A stretch of DNA of 64,000 nucleotides from an uncultured Myxococcales bacterium (GTDB lineage: Bacteria > Myxococcota_A > UBA9042), in NCBI GenBank assembly GCA_903919145.1, contig CAIXGW010000010.1, positions 24,788 through 88,787 of the forward strand, read 5' to 3'. How positions within the stretch are numbered: the first letter of the stretch is position 1; each line of letters opens with the position of its first letter. The notes beneath the pieces were generated by a model. It saw only the letters and a list, made by a program, of their open reading frames with translations, did not search any database and was not told the origin of the DNA. Both the position numbers and the translations under genes were made by a program. Of the stretch, positions 42,809 through 51,514 are shown piece after piece.

Positions 42809-43852
42809 ATGCGTATCGCTTTTCTGCCGGGTGACGGCATTGGCCCCGAAGTCATCCGCGCGGCTCAGTCGGTGCTGGACGCTGCGGCCGCCCGCTTCGG
42901 CTTTGCCTACACCACTGAGTGGTTTGACCTGGGGGCAGAGCGCTATCTGCGCAGCGGCGAGACGCTGCCGGATCGCGAGTTCGCCCGCCTGCGAGATGAG
43001 TTTGACTGCATTCTGCTGGGCGCTTTTGGCGACCCGCGGGTGCCCAGCAACATCCACGCCAAAGACATCCTGCTGGGCCTGCGGCAGCGCCTGGACCTGT
43101 ACGTCAACCTGCGCCCGGTCAAGCTGGTGGACCCGCGGCTGTGTCCGCTCAAAGGCGTGGCGGCGGGCGGCGTTGACATGGCGATTGTTCGCGAAAACAC
43201 AGAGAGCGTGTACGTCGGCATTGGCGGCCGCTTCAAGCCGGGCACGGCCGATGAAGTGGCGCAGTCGACCATGCTGTCGACCCGCAAGGGCTGCGACCGG
43301 CTGCTGCGCTACGCCTTTGAGCTGGCGCGGACCCGCCGCCATCAGCTGGTGCTTTGCGACAAGGCCAACGCCATCGAAGCAGCCCACGGCCTGTGGCGGC
43401 TGGCGCTCAAGGATATTGCCAAAGAATTTCCGGATGTTCGAGCCACCACCTTGTACGCCGACGTAGCAGCGATGCGCATGGTCACCCATCCCCACGAGTT
43501 CGACGTGGTCGTTGGCGACAACATGATCGGCGACATCCTTTCCGATCTGGCTGCCGCCCTGGTGGGCGGCCTTGGCCTTGCGCCTTCATCGTCGACTCAC
43601 CCGGGCGTCACGGCCCTGTATGAGCCGGTTCACGGCTCAGCGCCCGACATCGTCGGCACTGGCAAGGCCAATCCGCTGGCCGCCATCCTGTCTCTGTCGA
43701 TGCTGCTGACCGACTTTGGCCAGCCGGCTGCCGCCGCGGCGGTCCAGGCAGCCTGTGAGCGCTCAGTGGTAGAGCTGCAGTGCACGCCGGACCTGGGCGG
43801 GCGGCTGACTACCGATCAAGTCGCTGAGTGGGTCGCCGCCAACCTGGGATAG
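42809..43852 (+). CDS. leuB: 3-isopropylmalate dehydrogenase-family decarboxylating dehydrogenase
   Basis: 347 residues. Start MRIAFLPGDGIGPEVI; the substrate helix region LLGLRQRLDLYVNLRPVKL; catalytic and metal residues in VRENTESVYVG (Tyr), DKANAI (Lys), DNMIGDILSDLAA (three Asp metal ligands); cofactor loop EPVHGSAPDIVGTGKANPLAAILS. NAD-type oxidative decarboxylation of a 2-hydroxy-3-carboxy acid. The DPRVPSNIHAKD and YVNLRP variants differ from classic LeuB and approach tartrate/isohomocitrate-type relatives, so the substrate (isopropylmalate versus homoisocitrate) is not certain. Followed by the LeuC/LeuD-type fused hydratase, which fits leucine synthesis. Confidence 0.8.
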   Translation: MRIAFLPGDGIGPEVIRAAQSVLDAAAARFGFAYTTEWFDLGAERYLRSGETLPDREFARLRDEFDCILLGAFGDPRVPSNIHAKDILLGLRQRLDLYVNLRPVKLVDPRLCPLKGVAAGGVDMAIVRENTESVYVGIGGRFKPGTADEVAQSTMLSTRKGCDRLLRYAFELARTRRHQLVLCDKANAIEAAHGLWRLALKDIAKEFPDVRATTLYADVAAMRMVTHPHEFDVVVGDNMIGDILSDLAAALVGGLGLAPSSSTHPGVTALYEPVHGSAPDIVGTGKANPLAAILSLSMLLTDFGQPAAAAAVQAACERSVVELQCTPDLGGRLTTDQVAEWVAANLG

Positions 43853-44155
43853 CAGCCTGCCAACCTTGGCGACAAGGGGAGCGTCGCGGCGCAAAAGGCC
43901 GCTGCCCTGCGGCCCCGAACGTCCGGCGGCGACCCTATCGAACCCCATATTTTCATGCAATTGACCCCGTATCACGGCGTTTCTGCGCTGGGCTCACGGC
44001 CCATGCGAGAGGCCCCCGCTCTGGCGCCACTGCCACCGCCACCGGGCACGGCTGGGCGCTGGCCGCGGCCACGGCCGCTGCGGAGGCTGTAACTTCGCGC
44101 CCAGGTTGTGCTATGGTGCCCGCTCCGCGGCGTGGCGCCGGCGTACAATGCGACA
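43853..44155. other. intergenic between the dehydrogenase and hydratase genes
   Basis: 303 bases. Near the start is a GC hairpin GGCCGC/GCGGCC (43897-43914, 6-bp stem, no T-run). A 29-codon frame (44003-44092, ATG to TAA) with six Leu, seven Pro and eight Arg precedes the hydratase gene; it may be chance. No clear promoter pair. Confidence 0.35.
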
Positions 44156-46192
44156 ATGCCCAATCCAGACCAGCACATCCCAGCGTCTTCGCTGCCCCAT
44201 TCGACCGCGCACATGCAGTTCACGACCCTGGCCGATGGCCGGCCGGCCGTGCGCTTTACCGGGCGAATCCTGTTCTTGTATGAGGATTTGGATCTGGTCC
44301 GCCGCCAGTTGGCCGGCGAAGACCTGCCCTGGGACCCCACCCTGCCCCTTATCGACAACATCTCGACTGATGAGATCACGCCCGCCTGGGTGTGCTTCTA
44401 CTTTGACGAGACGCTGGGCGACTACTCGCTGGTGGGTCTGCGCGGCGGCGCCATTGAGCGCAATAGCATCAAGAACGGCGGCTTTGGCGTCATTGTGTCT
44501 GGCAAGTCCAAGGGCTGCGGCTCGTCGCGCGAGACGGCGCCGTACAGCGAGCAGGCCGCCGGCATCTCTTTGGTCATCGCCCAAACCATCGAGAAGATCT
44601 ACGGCCAGAACTGCCAAAATATTGGCCTTTATACCTCGCGCGACTTTGCCCTGATTGAGCGGATTCAAGCCGGCGAGGCGATAGCGCTAAGTGAGTTCAC
44701 CGATGGCCTGGACGCCGTGGCCGCAGAAATCGTCAACCAGGGCGGGCTTTTTGCCTACAACCGCGCCCGCCTGAGCGGCCAGATCGAGCCACCGCCGCCG
44801 CAGACGCCGCCGCGGCCCATGACGCTGGTCGAAAAGGTCATCGCCGCCGGCACCATCGTCAACGCCGCCAAGGGTGTTGTGGGAGTGCCCGCCGTGGCCC
44901 CGGGCGAAGCCGTGTTTGTGCGCTCTGACGTGCGCTTCAGCCACGACTACACCACCGCCATGGCCCAGGCCAGCTTCAAGGCCGCGCTAGGCGCCACGGC
45001 CCGCGTCCAAGACCCGGCGTCGATCTTCGCCTTTCGCGACCACTTGACCTTCCTCAAGCAGGTCATGAGCGACAAGCACCGCTCCATGGGTCTGGACGTT
45101 GTTGCCGATCAACTGCCCATCATTCAACGGCAATTCTGCGAAGCCCAGGGCATCCGCCTCTACGACGAGAACCGCGACGGTTCTGGCTCCGAGGCGATCT
45201 GCCACAACGCGGTGCTGGAGGACCTGGGCGTGCCCGGCGACATTGTGGTCGGCACCGACTCGCACACCTGCACCGCCGGCGCTCTGGGTGCCTTTGCTTT
45301 TGGCGTCGGCTCGACCGACATGGCCAACACTTGGTACACCAAAGACATTCGCGTCACAGTGCCAGAGAGCGTGCGCTTTCACGTCACCGGCCAGCTGCGC
45401 CCCGGCGTCGCCGCCAAAGACATCATGCTGCGGATCATGGCCACGCCCTTTATCAAGGACGGCAAGGCCATTGGCAAAGTGCTGGAATTCTGCGGCCCGG
45501 GCGTCCAAGCCCTGTCGATGGACGAGCGCGCCACCCTGACCAACATGGCGGTCGAGGCCGGCGCCACCACCGGCATCATCGCCGCCGACGAGGTCACCTT
45601 GGCCTGGCTGGCCAAGCTCCGCCCGGGGCTGGACACCCAGGCGCTGCGCTCGCGGCTGTTCCGGTCAGACGACGCCGCCGAGTACCTGGCCAGCTTTGAG
45701 ATCGACCTCGATCAGCTGGACCTGATGGTGGCCACCCCCGGCGATCCGCGCAACGGCGTGCCGCTGACCGAGCTTGGCGATCAGCCCGTGCGCGTGCAGC
45801 TGGCCTACGGCGGCTCTTGCACCGGCGGCAAGATGGCCGACATGGACATGTACGCCTCGGTGCTGCGCCAGGCGGTCGACAAGGGCCTGCGGGTCCACCC
45901 CGACGTGCAGCTGTTCATCCAGTACGGCAGCCAAAAAATCAAGCAATACGCCATTGAGCGCGGCTATCCGGCCATCTTTGCTGCCGCTGGCGCCCAGGTG
46001 ATCGACCCAAGCTGTGGCGCTTGCATCAACGCGGGGCCGGGGGTGTCCAAGACAGCAGACACCGTCACCATCTCTGCGATCAACCGCAATTTTCCCGGCC
46101 GCTCTGGCCCTGGCAAGGTCTACCTCGCCAGCCCGCTGGTGGTCGCGGCATCGGCGATAAAGGGCTTTATAGCCGCGCCAGAGCAGATCTAG
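44156..46192 (+). CDS. single-chain isopropylmalate/aconitase-type hydratase, swivel domain first
   Basis: 678 residues from ATG 44156 (ATG 44216 is possible). N-terminal ~30-190 is a LeuD-like swivel domain: LPLIDNISTDEITPAWV (domain-4 strand pattern) and GFGVIVSGKSKGCGSSRETAPY (GSSR substrate loop). After a Pro-rich linker (EPPPPQTPPRP), residues ~215-678 are a LeuC-like catalytic part: FVRSDVRFSHDYTTAMAQ, VVGTDSHTCTAGALGAFAFG (cluster Cys), YTKDIRVTVPESVRF and VIDPSCGACINAGPG (CX2C ligands). The family isomerises 2- to 3-hydroxy acids through a 4Fe-4S cluster. In bacteria LeuC and LeuD are normally separate chains, and fused aconitases usually have the swivel last; this order is reversed. 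With the upstream dehydrogenase it fits leucine synthesis. Confidence 0.82.
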   Translation: MPNPDQHIPASSLPHSTAHMQFTTLADGRPAVRFTGRILFLYEDLDLVRRQLAGEDLPWDPTLPLIDNISTDEITPAWVCFYFDETLGDYSLVGLRGGAIERNSIKNGGFGVIVSGKSKGCGSSRETAPYSEQAAGISLVIAQTIEKIYGQNCQNIGLYTSRDFALIERIQAGEAIALSEFTDGLDAVAAEIVNQGGLFAYNRARLSGQIEPPPPQTPPRPMTLVEKVIAAGTIVNAAKGVVGVPAVAPGEAVFVRSDVRFSHDYTTAMAQASFKAALGATARVQDPASIFAFRDHLTFLKQVMSDKHRSMGLDVVADQLPIIQRQFCEAQGIRLYDENRDGSGSEAICHNAVLEDLGVPGDIVVGTDSHTCTAGALGAFAFGVGSTDMANTWYTKDIRVTVPESVRFHVTGQLRPGVAAKDIMLRIMATPFIKDGKAIGKVLEFCGPGVQALSMDERATLTNMAVEAGATTGIIAADEVTLAWLAKLRPGLDTQALRSRLFRSDDAAEYLASFEIDLDQLDLMVATPGDPRNGVPLTELGDQPVRVQLAYGGSCTGGKMADMDMYASVLRQAVDKGLRVHPDVQLFIQYGSQKIKQYAIERGYPAIFAAAGAQVIDPSCGACINAGPGVSKTADTVTISAINRNFPGRSGPGKVYLASPLVVAASAIKGFIAAPEQI

Positions 46193-46216
46193 GCACAGTC
46201 CCACCCAGGAGGCGCG

Positions 46217-47710
46217 ATGCGCAACGCACTGGTCCCCAAGCTGCTGGCTGCTGCGCTGCTGGCTGGCACCGCGGCACCAATTGGTAGCTCGACCGCCTTG
46301 GCCGCGCCCGCCCAGGCTGCTAGTGGCGCACCCGCCAAGGTCGGCGCCAGCTCGGCCGCCGCAGCTCAGCAAGCCATCGCCCTGCGCCGCGCTGGCAAGT
46401 TTGAGGAAGCCGCGCGTTTGCTGCTCGATCACCTGGCCAGCTACCCAGACGATGCCCGCGCCCGCCACGAGCTTGGGGTGCTCTATGCCCTGCACGGTCA
46501 GATTCGCGAGGCAGAAGCCGAATTTCGCGACGCGCTGCTGGCTGACCCCCGCGCCGTGGAGACACAGCTGGCCCTGGCCGAGCTGTTGCGGGCCGACGAG
46601 CGCTGCCGCCAGGCCCTGGTGCTCTATAGCGCAGTGACCCAAGCCGACCCGAGCCAGGGACCGGCCTGGAAGGGGCAGGTGCTGTGCCACAGTCAGCTTG
46701 GCGCCTGGGAGCCGGCCATGGCGGCCGCCAGCGCGCTGATGTCACAGTTTCCCGGCACCTCTCTTGGGCGCTGGGCCAGCGAGCGCCTCGAAAAGCTCAA
46801 AGAGTATGCAGCTTCAGGAGAGGTCACGCCGGCCCAGATGGACACAGAGGGCAAGGCCCTGTTCGCAGAGAAACGCTATGACGCTGCCGCCGTGTGGCTG
46901 GCGATGGCGCTAACGGCCGAGCCAAACGCCGACCGCGCGTACCGCTTGGCCATGGCTCACCTGGGTGCCCAGGACCTGCTGGCCTGCCACCAGGCTCTGC
47001 AGCACGCCATCCGCCTGGACCCGCGCCACCAGCCGGCGCTGATGGCGCTGCCACTGGTCGCCCGCGCGCTGCGCAGTGCCGGATCCGGCGGCGAGTCGGT
47101 GGGGTTTGGCCATTTTGACCAGACCCCAGAGCGCGCGGTCAGCCGAGCCCTGGCCGACGGCGAGCTGCTGCTCGCCCGCCAGCTGCTGGCCGCCGCTCTG
47201 CCCAAAGGAACGGAGACCAAGAGCGCCGTCCTGCTGATTCTGGCAGGTGAATTGGCGCTGCGCGAGCTCTCTGCGGCCAAAGCCCAGCAGCATTTTGAGC
47301 AGGCCCTCAAGCTCTACCCCGGCCACGACGCAGCGCGCAAAGGCTTGGCCGACGCCATGTTCCAGCAGGGGCGCCTGGCCGATGCGCGGCGGCTGGCGGC
47401 GCTGGGGCCAAGCCCTGATCACGTCAAGGGCGATGCAGACCTGCAGCTGTGGGTGGCCAAGCGCCGCAGCGAGTTCCAGCACCACCTGCGGATGGCCGTG
47501 GATCCGGGAGTGCGCCCCAACCCCAGCATCGCCGACCAAGTGGTGGCCGAGCTGCCCAAGCCGGGGCTGGCCGATCTGGCCGCGCCGGCCCCAGAAGACG
47601 CGCCGGCCAAGAACAAGGCCAGTAAAACCAAGGGCGGCAAGACCAAGGGCGGCAAAACCAAAGGCGGCACGGGCAAGGCCGGCACAGGCAAGGGCGGCAA
47701 ATCACCTTGA
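46217..47710 (+). CDS. secreted TPR protein with basic Lys/Gly tail
   Basis: 497 residues, GGAGG 4 bases before the ATG. The signal peptide ends TALAAPA. Residues ~50-200 hold TPRs (AIALRRAGKFEEAARLLLDH, ARHELGVLYALHGQIREAEA, DALLADPRAVETQLALAELL); a second set runs ~230-400 (KALFAEKRYDAAAVWLAMAL, AKAQQHFEQALKLYPGHDAAR). The last ~35 residues are KTKGG repeats encoded by a 15-bp tandem repeat (about 47629-47675), giving a very basic, flexible tail that could bind nucleic acid, peptidoglycan or lipid. Probably periplasmic. The guanine-deaminase gene starts on its stop codon (TTGA overlap). Confidence 0.8.
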   Translation: MRNALVPKLLAAALLAGTAAPIGSSTALAAPAQAASGAPAKVGASSAAAAQQAIALRRAGKFEEAARLLLDHLASYPDDARARHELGVLYALHGQIREAEAEFRDALLADPRAVETQLALAELLRADERCRQALVLYSAVTQADPSQGPAWKGQVLCHSQLGAWEPAMAAASALMSQFPGTSLGRWASERLEKLKEYAASGEVTPAQMDTEGKALFAEKRYDAAAVWLAMALTAEPNADRAYRLAMAHLGAQDLLACHQALQHAIRLDPRHQPALMALPLVARALRSAGSGGESVGFGHFDQTPERAVSRALADGELLLARQLLAAALPKGTETKSAVLLILAGELALRELSAAKAQQHFEQALKLYPGHDAARKGLADAMFQQGRLADARRLAALGPSPDHVKGDADLQLWVAKRRSEFQHHLRMAVDPGVRPNPSIADQVVAELPKPGLADLAAPAPEDAPAKNKASKTKGGKTKGGKTKGGTGKAGTGKGGKSP

Positions 47711-48954
47711 GTTCCGTCGCTGCTGCCCCCACTACCGCAACGGAATTGCCTGACGACGGCGAAATCGCCGGGGCGGTCCTGCTGCCAGGCACGGATCTGC
47801 GGGTCGGCTGGCTGCCCCACGCTGTAGTGCGCTGGACCAAGGGCCGAATCAGCGCCGTCGTCGAGCAGCCGGGCCCAGCGCCGGCTGAGGCGCCGCTGCT
47901 GCTGCCCGGCCTGGTCGACCTGCACATCCACTGGCCGCAAAGCCATGTGCGCGGGCAGTTCAGCGGGGCCCTGCTGCCGTGGCTGCGAGAGTCCATCTGG
48001 CCCGCCGAAGCCGCCTTTGCCGACGCCGAGGTGGCCAGGACCCGCGCCGCAGCCTTTCTGCGCGGCACGTCGCGCGCGGGGACTTGCGCTGGGCTGGCCT
48101 TTGGCCCGCCGTTTGCCGCGGCAAGCGCCGAATTCCACGCCCTGGCGTGGCCGGGCTGGCTCGAAGGCCCTGCGCTGATGGAAGAAAATGCCCCAGCCTC
48201 GCTGCTGCAGGCCACCGCCCTCACCTTGCAGGAACTGCAGCGGCAGCCGGGGTGGCAAGACCGCCGCACGGCGATCTCGCCGCGCTTTGCCCCCAACCTG
48301 CCAGCCGCCAGCCTGGCGCTGTGCGGGGCCGCGGCGCAGCAGGCGGGGCTGGCGGCCCAGTCTCATCTCTCTGAAAACTTGGACGAAGTCGCGTGGGTGT
48401 CCGGCCTGTTCCCCGACGCGTGCGACTATACCGATGTCTATGATCGCGCAGGCCTTCTTGGCCCCAACGTGGTGATGGCCCACGGCATCCACCTGTCAGA
48501 CCGCGAACTGGCGCGTCTTGCCGCCACCGGCACCGTCATCGCCCACTGCCCCACCAGCAATGAGGCCCTGGGCTCGGGACGCATGCCGCTAGAGAGACTG
48601 CGCACTGCCGGCGTGCCCTGGGTCCTGGCCACCGACATTGGCGCCGGGCCTCTGCTGAGCCAGCTGGACACGATGCGGGCATTCTTGAAGGTTCATAAGG
48701 GTCTAGCCAACGTCACCGCCTGCGAAGCCCTGTGCCGGGCCAGTGCCATTCCGGGGCGCTGGCTTGAGCAATTCGACCCGCGGCTGGCCCACCTGGGCAC
48801 CCTGCGCGCCGGCGCACCAGCCCATCTGATTGCCCTGCCTCGCCCTGGCGGTGACTCGGCGGAAGCCGTTCTGCGCAGCCTGCTCGAGGCCCCAGCCTCC
48901 GCCCTGGAGACGCTGCCAACAGCGGTGTGGGTCTGGGGCCAGAAGGCGTTTTGA
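47707..48954 (+). CDS. guaD: guanine deaminase (amidohydrolase family)
   Basis: 415 residues from TTG 47707, which overlaps the preceding stop (TTGA). Amidohydrolase metal site: GLVDLHIHWPQ (HxH), SHLSEN with His, MAHGIHLSDREL (His), HCPTSNEALGSG and VLATDIGAGPLLS (Asp). The order HIHxPQ...SHLSEN...CDYTDVYDRAGLL...HCPTSN matches guanine deaminases closely, including the YTDVYD stretch. Converts guanine to xanthine with a Zn ion. The coupling to a TPR gene is unexplained; PRPP synthetase 1.5 kb downstream gives a purine-salvage context. The TTG start is inferred from the overlap. Confidence 0.86.
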   Translation: MSSVAAAPTTATELPDDGEIAGAVLLPGTDLRVGWLPHAVVRWTKGRISAVVEQPGPAPAEAPLLLPGLVDLHIHWPQSHVRGQFSGALLPWLRESIWPAEAAFADAEVARTRAAAFLRGTSRAGTCAGLAFGPPFAAASAEFHALAWPGWLEGPALMEENAPASLLQATALTLQELQRQPGWQDRRTAISPRFAPNLPAASLALCGAAAQQAGLAAQSHLSENLDEVAWVSGLFPDACDYTDVYDRAGLLGPNVVMAHGIHLSDRELARLAATGTVIAHCPTSNEALGSGRMPLERLRTAGVPWVLATDIGAGPLLSQLDTMRAFLKVHKGLANVTACEALCRASAIPGRWLEQFDPRLAHLGTLRAGAPAHLIALPRPGGDSAEAVLRSLLEAPASALETLPTAVWVWGQKAF

Positions 48955-49145
48955 CGCAGCGCGTCAGCTGGGCTGGGCGATCTTGACGCAGCAGGCCGAT
49001 CGCGCCGACACTACCAGCGCTCTTTGGGCGGCGCTGGTTGGCAGCGCGCCAACGACACCGGCTCTAGCGGATCGCCGCTGCGGCGCACCGAGCCCTCTGA
49101 ATCTCGCCTTCCACTCTCAGAACCTACACCTACAGGATTGACATC

Positions 49146-50414
49146 ATGAGCGATCGCAAGAAGGTAGTGCTGGCCTATTCGGGCGGCCTGGACACGTCAG
49201 TGATGCTGCACTGGCTCAAGTACGACCAGGGCTATGACGTGGTGTGCATGACGGCCGACGTAGGTCAGGGCGAAGAGCTCGACGGCCTGCGCGAAAAAGC
49301 CATGAGCTCAGGTGCTTCTGGTCTGTACGTCATGGACCTGAGAGAGACGTTTGTCCGCGACTATGTGTTCCCTGCTCTGATGGCCAACGCCGTCTATGAG
49401 GGCTACTACCTGCTTGGCACCTCGCTGGCCCGCCCGCCGATCGCCAAGGCCCTGGTTGAAGTGGCGGTGGCCGAGAAAGCCTTTGCCATCTCGCATGGTT
49501 CTACCGGCAAGGGCAACGATCAGGTGCGCTTTGAGCTGGGCGCCTACGCCCTTGAGCCGTCGATTCAGGTCATCGCCCCGTGGCGCACCTGGCCATACAA
49601 GAGCCGCACCGACCTCATCAACTACTGCAAAGAACACAACATCCCGATCACTGCCACCGCAGAGAAGCCCTATTCGACCGACCGCAACCTGCTGCACATC
49701 AGCTTTGAGGGCGGCATCCTAGAGGACCCGTGGCGCGCGCCGCCGGCAGACATGTTCCGCCTAAGCGTCGATCCGCGCTTGGCGCCCAATGAAGCCGAAG
49801 ACGTTGAGATCGCTTTTGAAGACGGCATCCCGGTGGCGATCAACGGCGTCAAGCTCGGCCCGGTGGCGCTGCTTGAGAAAGCCAACGAGCTGGGCGGCAA
49901 GCACGGCTGCGGCCGCGTCGACATCGTCGAGAACCGCTACGTCGGAATCAAGTCGCGCGGCGTCTATGAGACCCCCGGTGGCACCCTGCTGTACCACGCC
50001 CACCGCGCGGTCGAGTCGCTGGTCTTGGATCGCGAAGTCATGAACCTGCGCGACGGCTTGGTGCCGCAGTACACCCGCATGATCTACAACGGCTACTGGT
50101 TCAGCCCAGAGATGACCCAGATGCTCAGCTTCATGAAGTCGATCCAGAAGGGCGTTACCGGCGTGGCCCGCCTGCAGCTGTACAAGGGCAACGTCACGGT
50201 CACCGGCCGCAAGGCGCGCAATTCGCTGTACAACCCTGAGTACAGCACCTTTGAGGCAGACAAGGTCTACAACCAGGCCGACGCCGACGGCTTTATCAAG
50301 CTCAACGCCCTGCGCCTCAAGCTGAGCACCTACCGCGACCGCGCCGTGCTGGAGCACCCCAACCAGGCCCAGGCCGCGGACTTGGCGGATCTGCGCAAGA
50401 ACTACATCGAGTAG
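49146..50414 (+). CDS. argG: argininosuccinate synthase
   Basis: 422 residues. ATP-dependent joining of citrulline and aspartate. N-terminal [20 protein letters not shown] is the PP-loop of N-type ATP pyrophosphatases; then [50 protein letters not shown] (STGKGNDQ), and the C-terminal [26 protein letters not shown], all characteristic of ArgG. AGGA lies 8 bases before the ATG. It follows guaD after a 191-base gap and has no argH neighbour. ArgB/ArgC lie 7 kb upstream, so the arginine genes are dispersed, not one operon. Confidence 0.96.
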   Translation: MSDRKKVVLAYSGGLDTSVMLHWLKYDQGYDVVCMTADVGQGEELDGLREKAMSSGASGLYVMDLRETFVRDYVFPALMANAVYEGYYLLGTSLARPPIAKALVEVAVAEKAFAISHGSTGKGNDQVRFELGAYALEPSIQVIAPWRTWPYKSRTDLINYCKEHNIPITATAEKPYSTDRNLLHISFEGGILEDPWRAPPADMFRLSVDPRLAPNEAEDVEIAFEDGIPVAINGVKLGPVALLEKANELGGKHGCGRVDIVENRYVGIKSRGVYETPGGTLLYHAHRAVESLVLDREVMNLRDGLVPQYTRMIYNGYWFSPEMTQMLSFMKSIQKGVTGVARLQLYKGNVTVTGRKARNSLYNPEYSTFEADKVYNQADADGFIKLNALRLKLSTYRDRAVLEHPNQAQAADLADLRKNYIE

Positions 50415-50491
50415 CCGCCGCAAGCCAGCCAAGCGCACCTCGCCACGGCGGGCCATTGCCTCAACCCAGCTTCTCTGACCCGGGAGCCCCC

Positions 50492-51430
50492 ATGCCACCG
50501 CAGCGCATCAAGATTTTTGCCGGCACCAGCCACCCCAGCTTGGCGCAAGCGATCTGTCACGCCATTGACCTGCCGCTGAGCAAGTCTGAGGTCGTCAAGT
50601 TTGCCAATGAAAACTTGATGGTGCGCATCCTTGAAAATGTGCGGGGCTGCGACGTGTTCTACGTGCAGAGCTCGGCGCCGCCGGTCAACGAAGCCCTGGT
50701 AGAGACGCTCATCGCCATTGACGCCCTCAAAGGCGCCTCGGCAGAGCGGGTCACCGCGGTGCTGCCCTACCTGCCCTACTCGCGGTCCGACAAGAAGGAC
50801 CAGCCGCGCATCTCGATCACCGCGCGGCTGGTGGCCGACCTGCTGCAGACCGCCGGGGCCGATCGGGTCCTGACCATGGACCTGCATGCGGCTCAGATCC
50901 AAGGCTTCTTTCACGTTCCGGTCGATCAGCTGATGGGCGCACCGGTGCTGTGCGACTACCTGAAGACCTGGGACTTGCGAGACACCGTGCTTGTGGCAGG
51001 AGACGTCGGAGAGGCCAAGGACATCGGCAAGTTTGCCAATGCCCTGAACCTGCCAGTGGCGATCGTCGACAAGCGCCGCTACGGCAATGACGATCGCGCG
51101 GTGGCGACCAACCTCATTGGCGACGTCGCTGGCAAGCACGCGATCATCGTGGACGACGAAATTGCCACAGGCGGCACGGTCATCGAGGCGACCAACTTCT
51201 TGATGTCGCGCGGAGCGCTGTCGGTCAAGGTGGTGGCCACCCACGCGGTGCTGTCAGGCCAAGCGGTCGAGCGACTCAACTCTTCGGTGGTCGACCGGCT
51301 CATCGTCACCGACACCATCCCGCTGCGAGACAAGAAGTCCAGCAAGATCGAAGTGCTCTCGGTCGCGCCGCTGTTTGCCAAGGCGATCCGCCGCATCCAC
51401 GACGGCGACTCGGTCAGCGACTTGTTTTGA
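50492..51430 (+). CDS. prs: ribose-phosphate pyrophosphokinase (PRPP synthetase)
   Basis: 312 residues. ATG 50492 is chosen because GGGAG lies 5 bases upstream and MPPQRIKIFAGTSHPSLAQAI fits the family start; the frame is open 12 codons further. Motifs: FANENLMVRI, VTAVLPYLPYSRSDKKDQPR (flexible ATP loop), TMDLHAAQIQGFF (the ATP/ribose-5-phosphate catalytic segment), and VDDEIATGGTVIEA, the PRPP-binding loop. Makes PRPP for nucleotides, His, Trp and NAD. It is some 70 bases after argG; both may share a transcript. Confidence 0.95.
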   Translation: MPPQRIKIFAGTSHPSLAQAICHAIDLPLSKSEVVKFANENLMVRILENVRGCDVFYVQSSAPPVNEALVETLIAIDALKGASAERVTAVLPYLPYSRSDKKDQPRISITARLVADLLQTAGADRVLTMDLHAAQIQGFFHVPVDQLMGAPVLCDYLKTWDLRDTVLVAGDVGEAKDIGKFANALNLPVAIVDKRRYGNDDRAVATNLIGDVAGKHAIIVDDEIATGGTVIEATNFLMSRGALSVKVVATHAVLSGQAVERLNSSVVDRLIVTDTIPLRDKKSSKIEVLSVAPLFAKAIRRIHDGDSVSDLF

Positions 51431-51514
51431 GCCGGCGGGCCGAACCCTTAAGCGATTGCGAGCGTCTATCCTTTCTGCTTGACCGGTACGGCGCCGGTGC
51501 ATAGCTTGGACGGT

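Noticed and set aside
40001..46192. An AAA-type lysine pathway (LysZ/LysY/homoisocitrate dehydrogenase/homoaconitase) instead of arginine and leucine genes
   Set aside because: No LysW or LysX was seen, ArgC/ArgB motifs fit arginine synthesis better and argG is present; kept only as an alternative for the dehydrogenase and hydratase.
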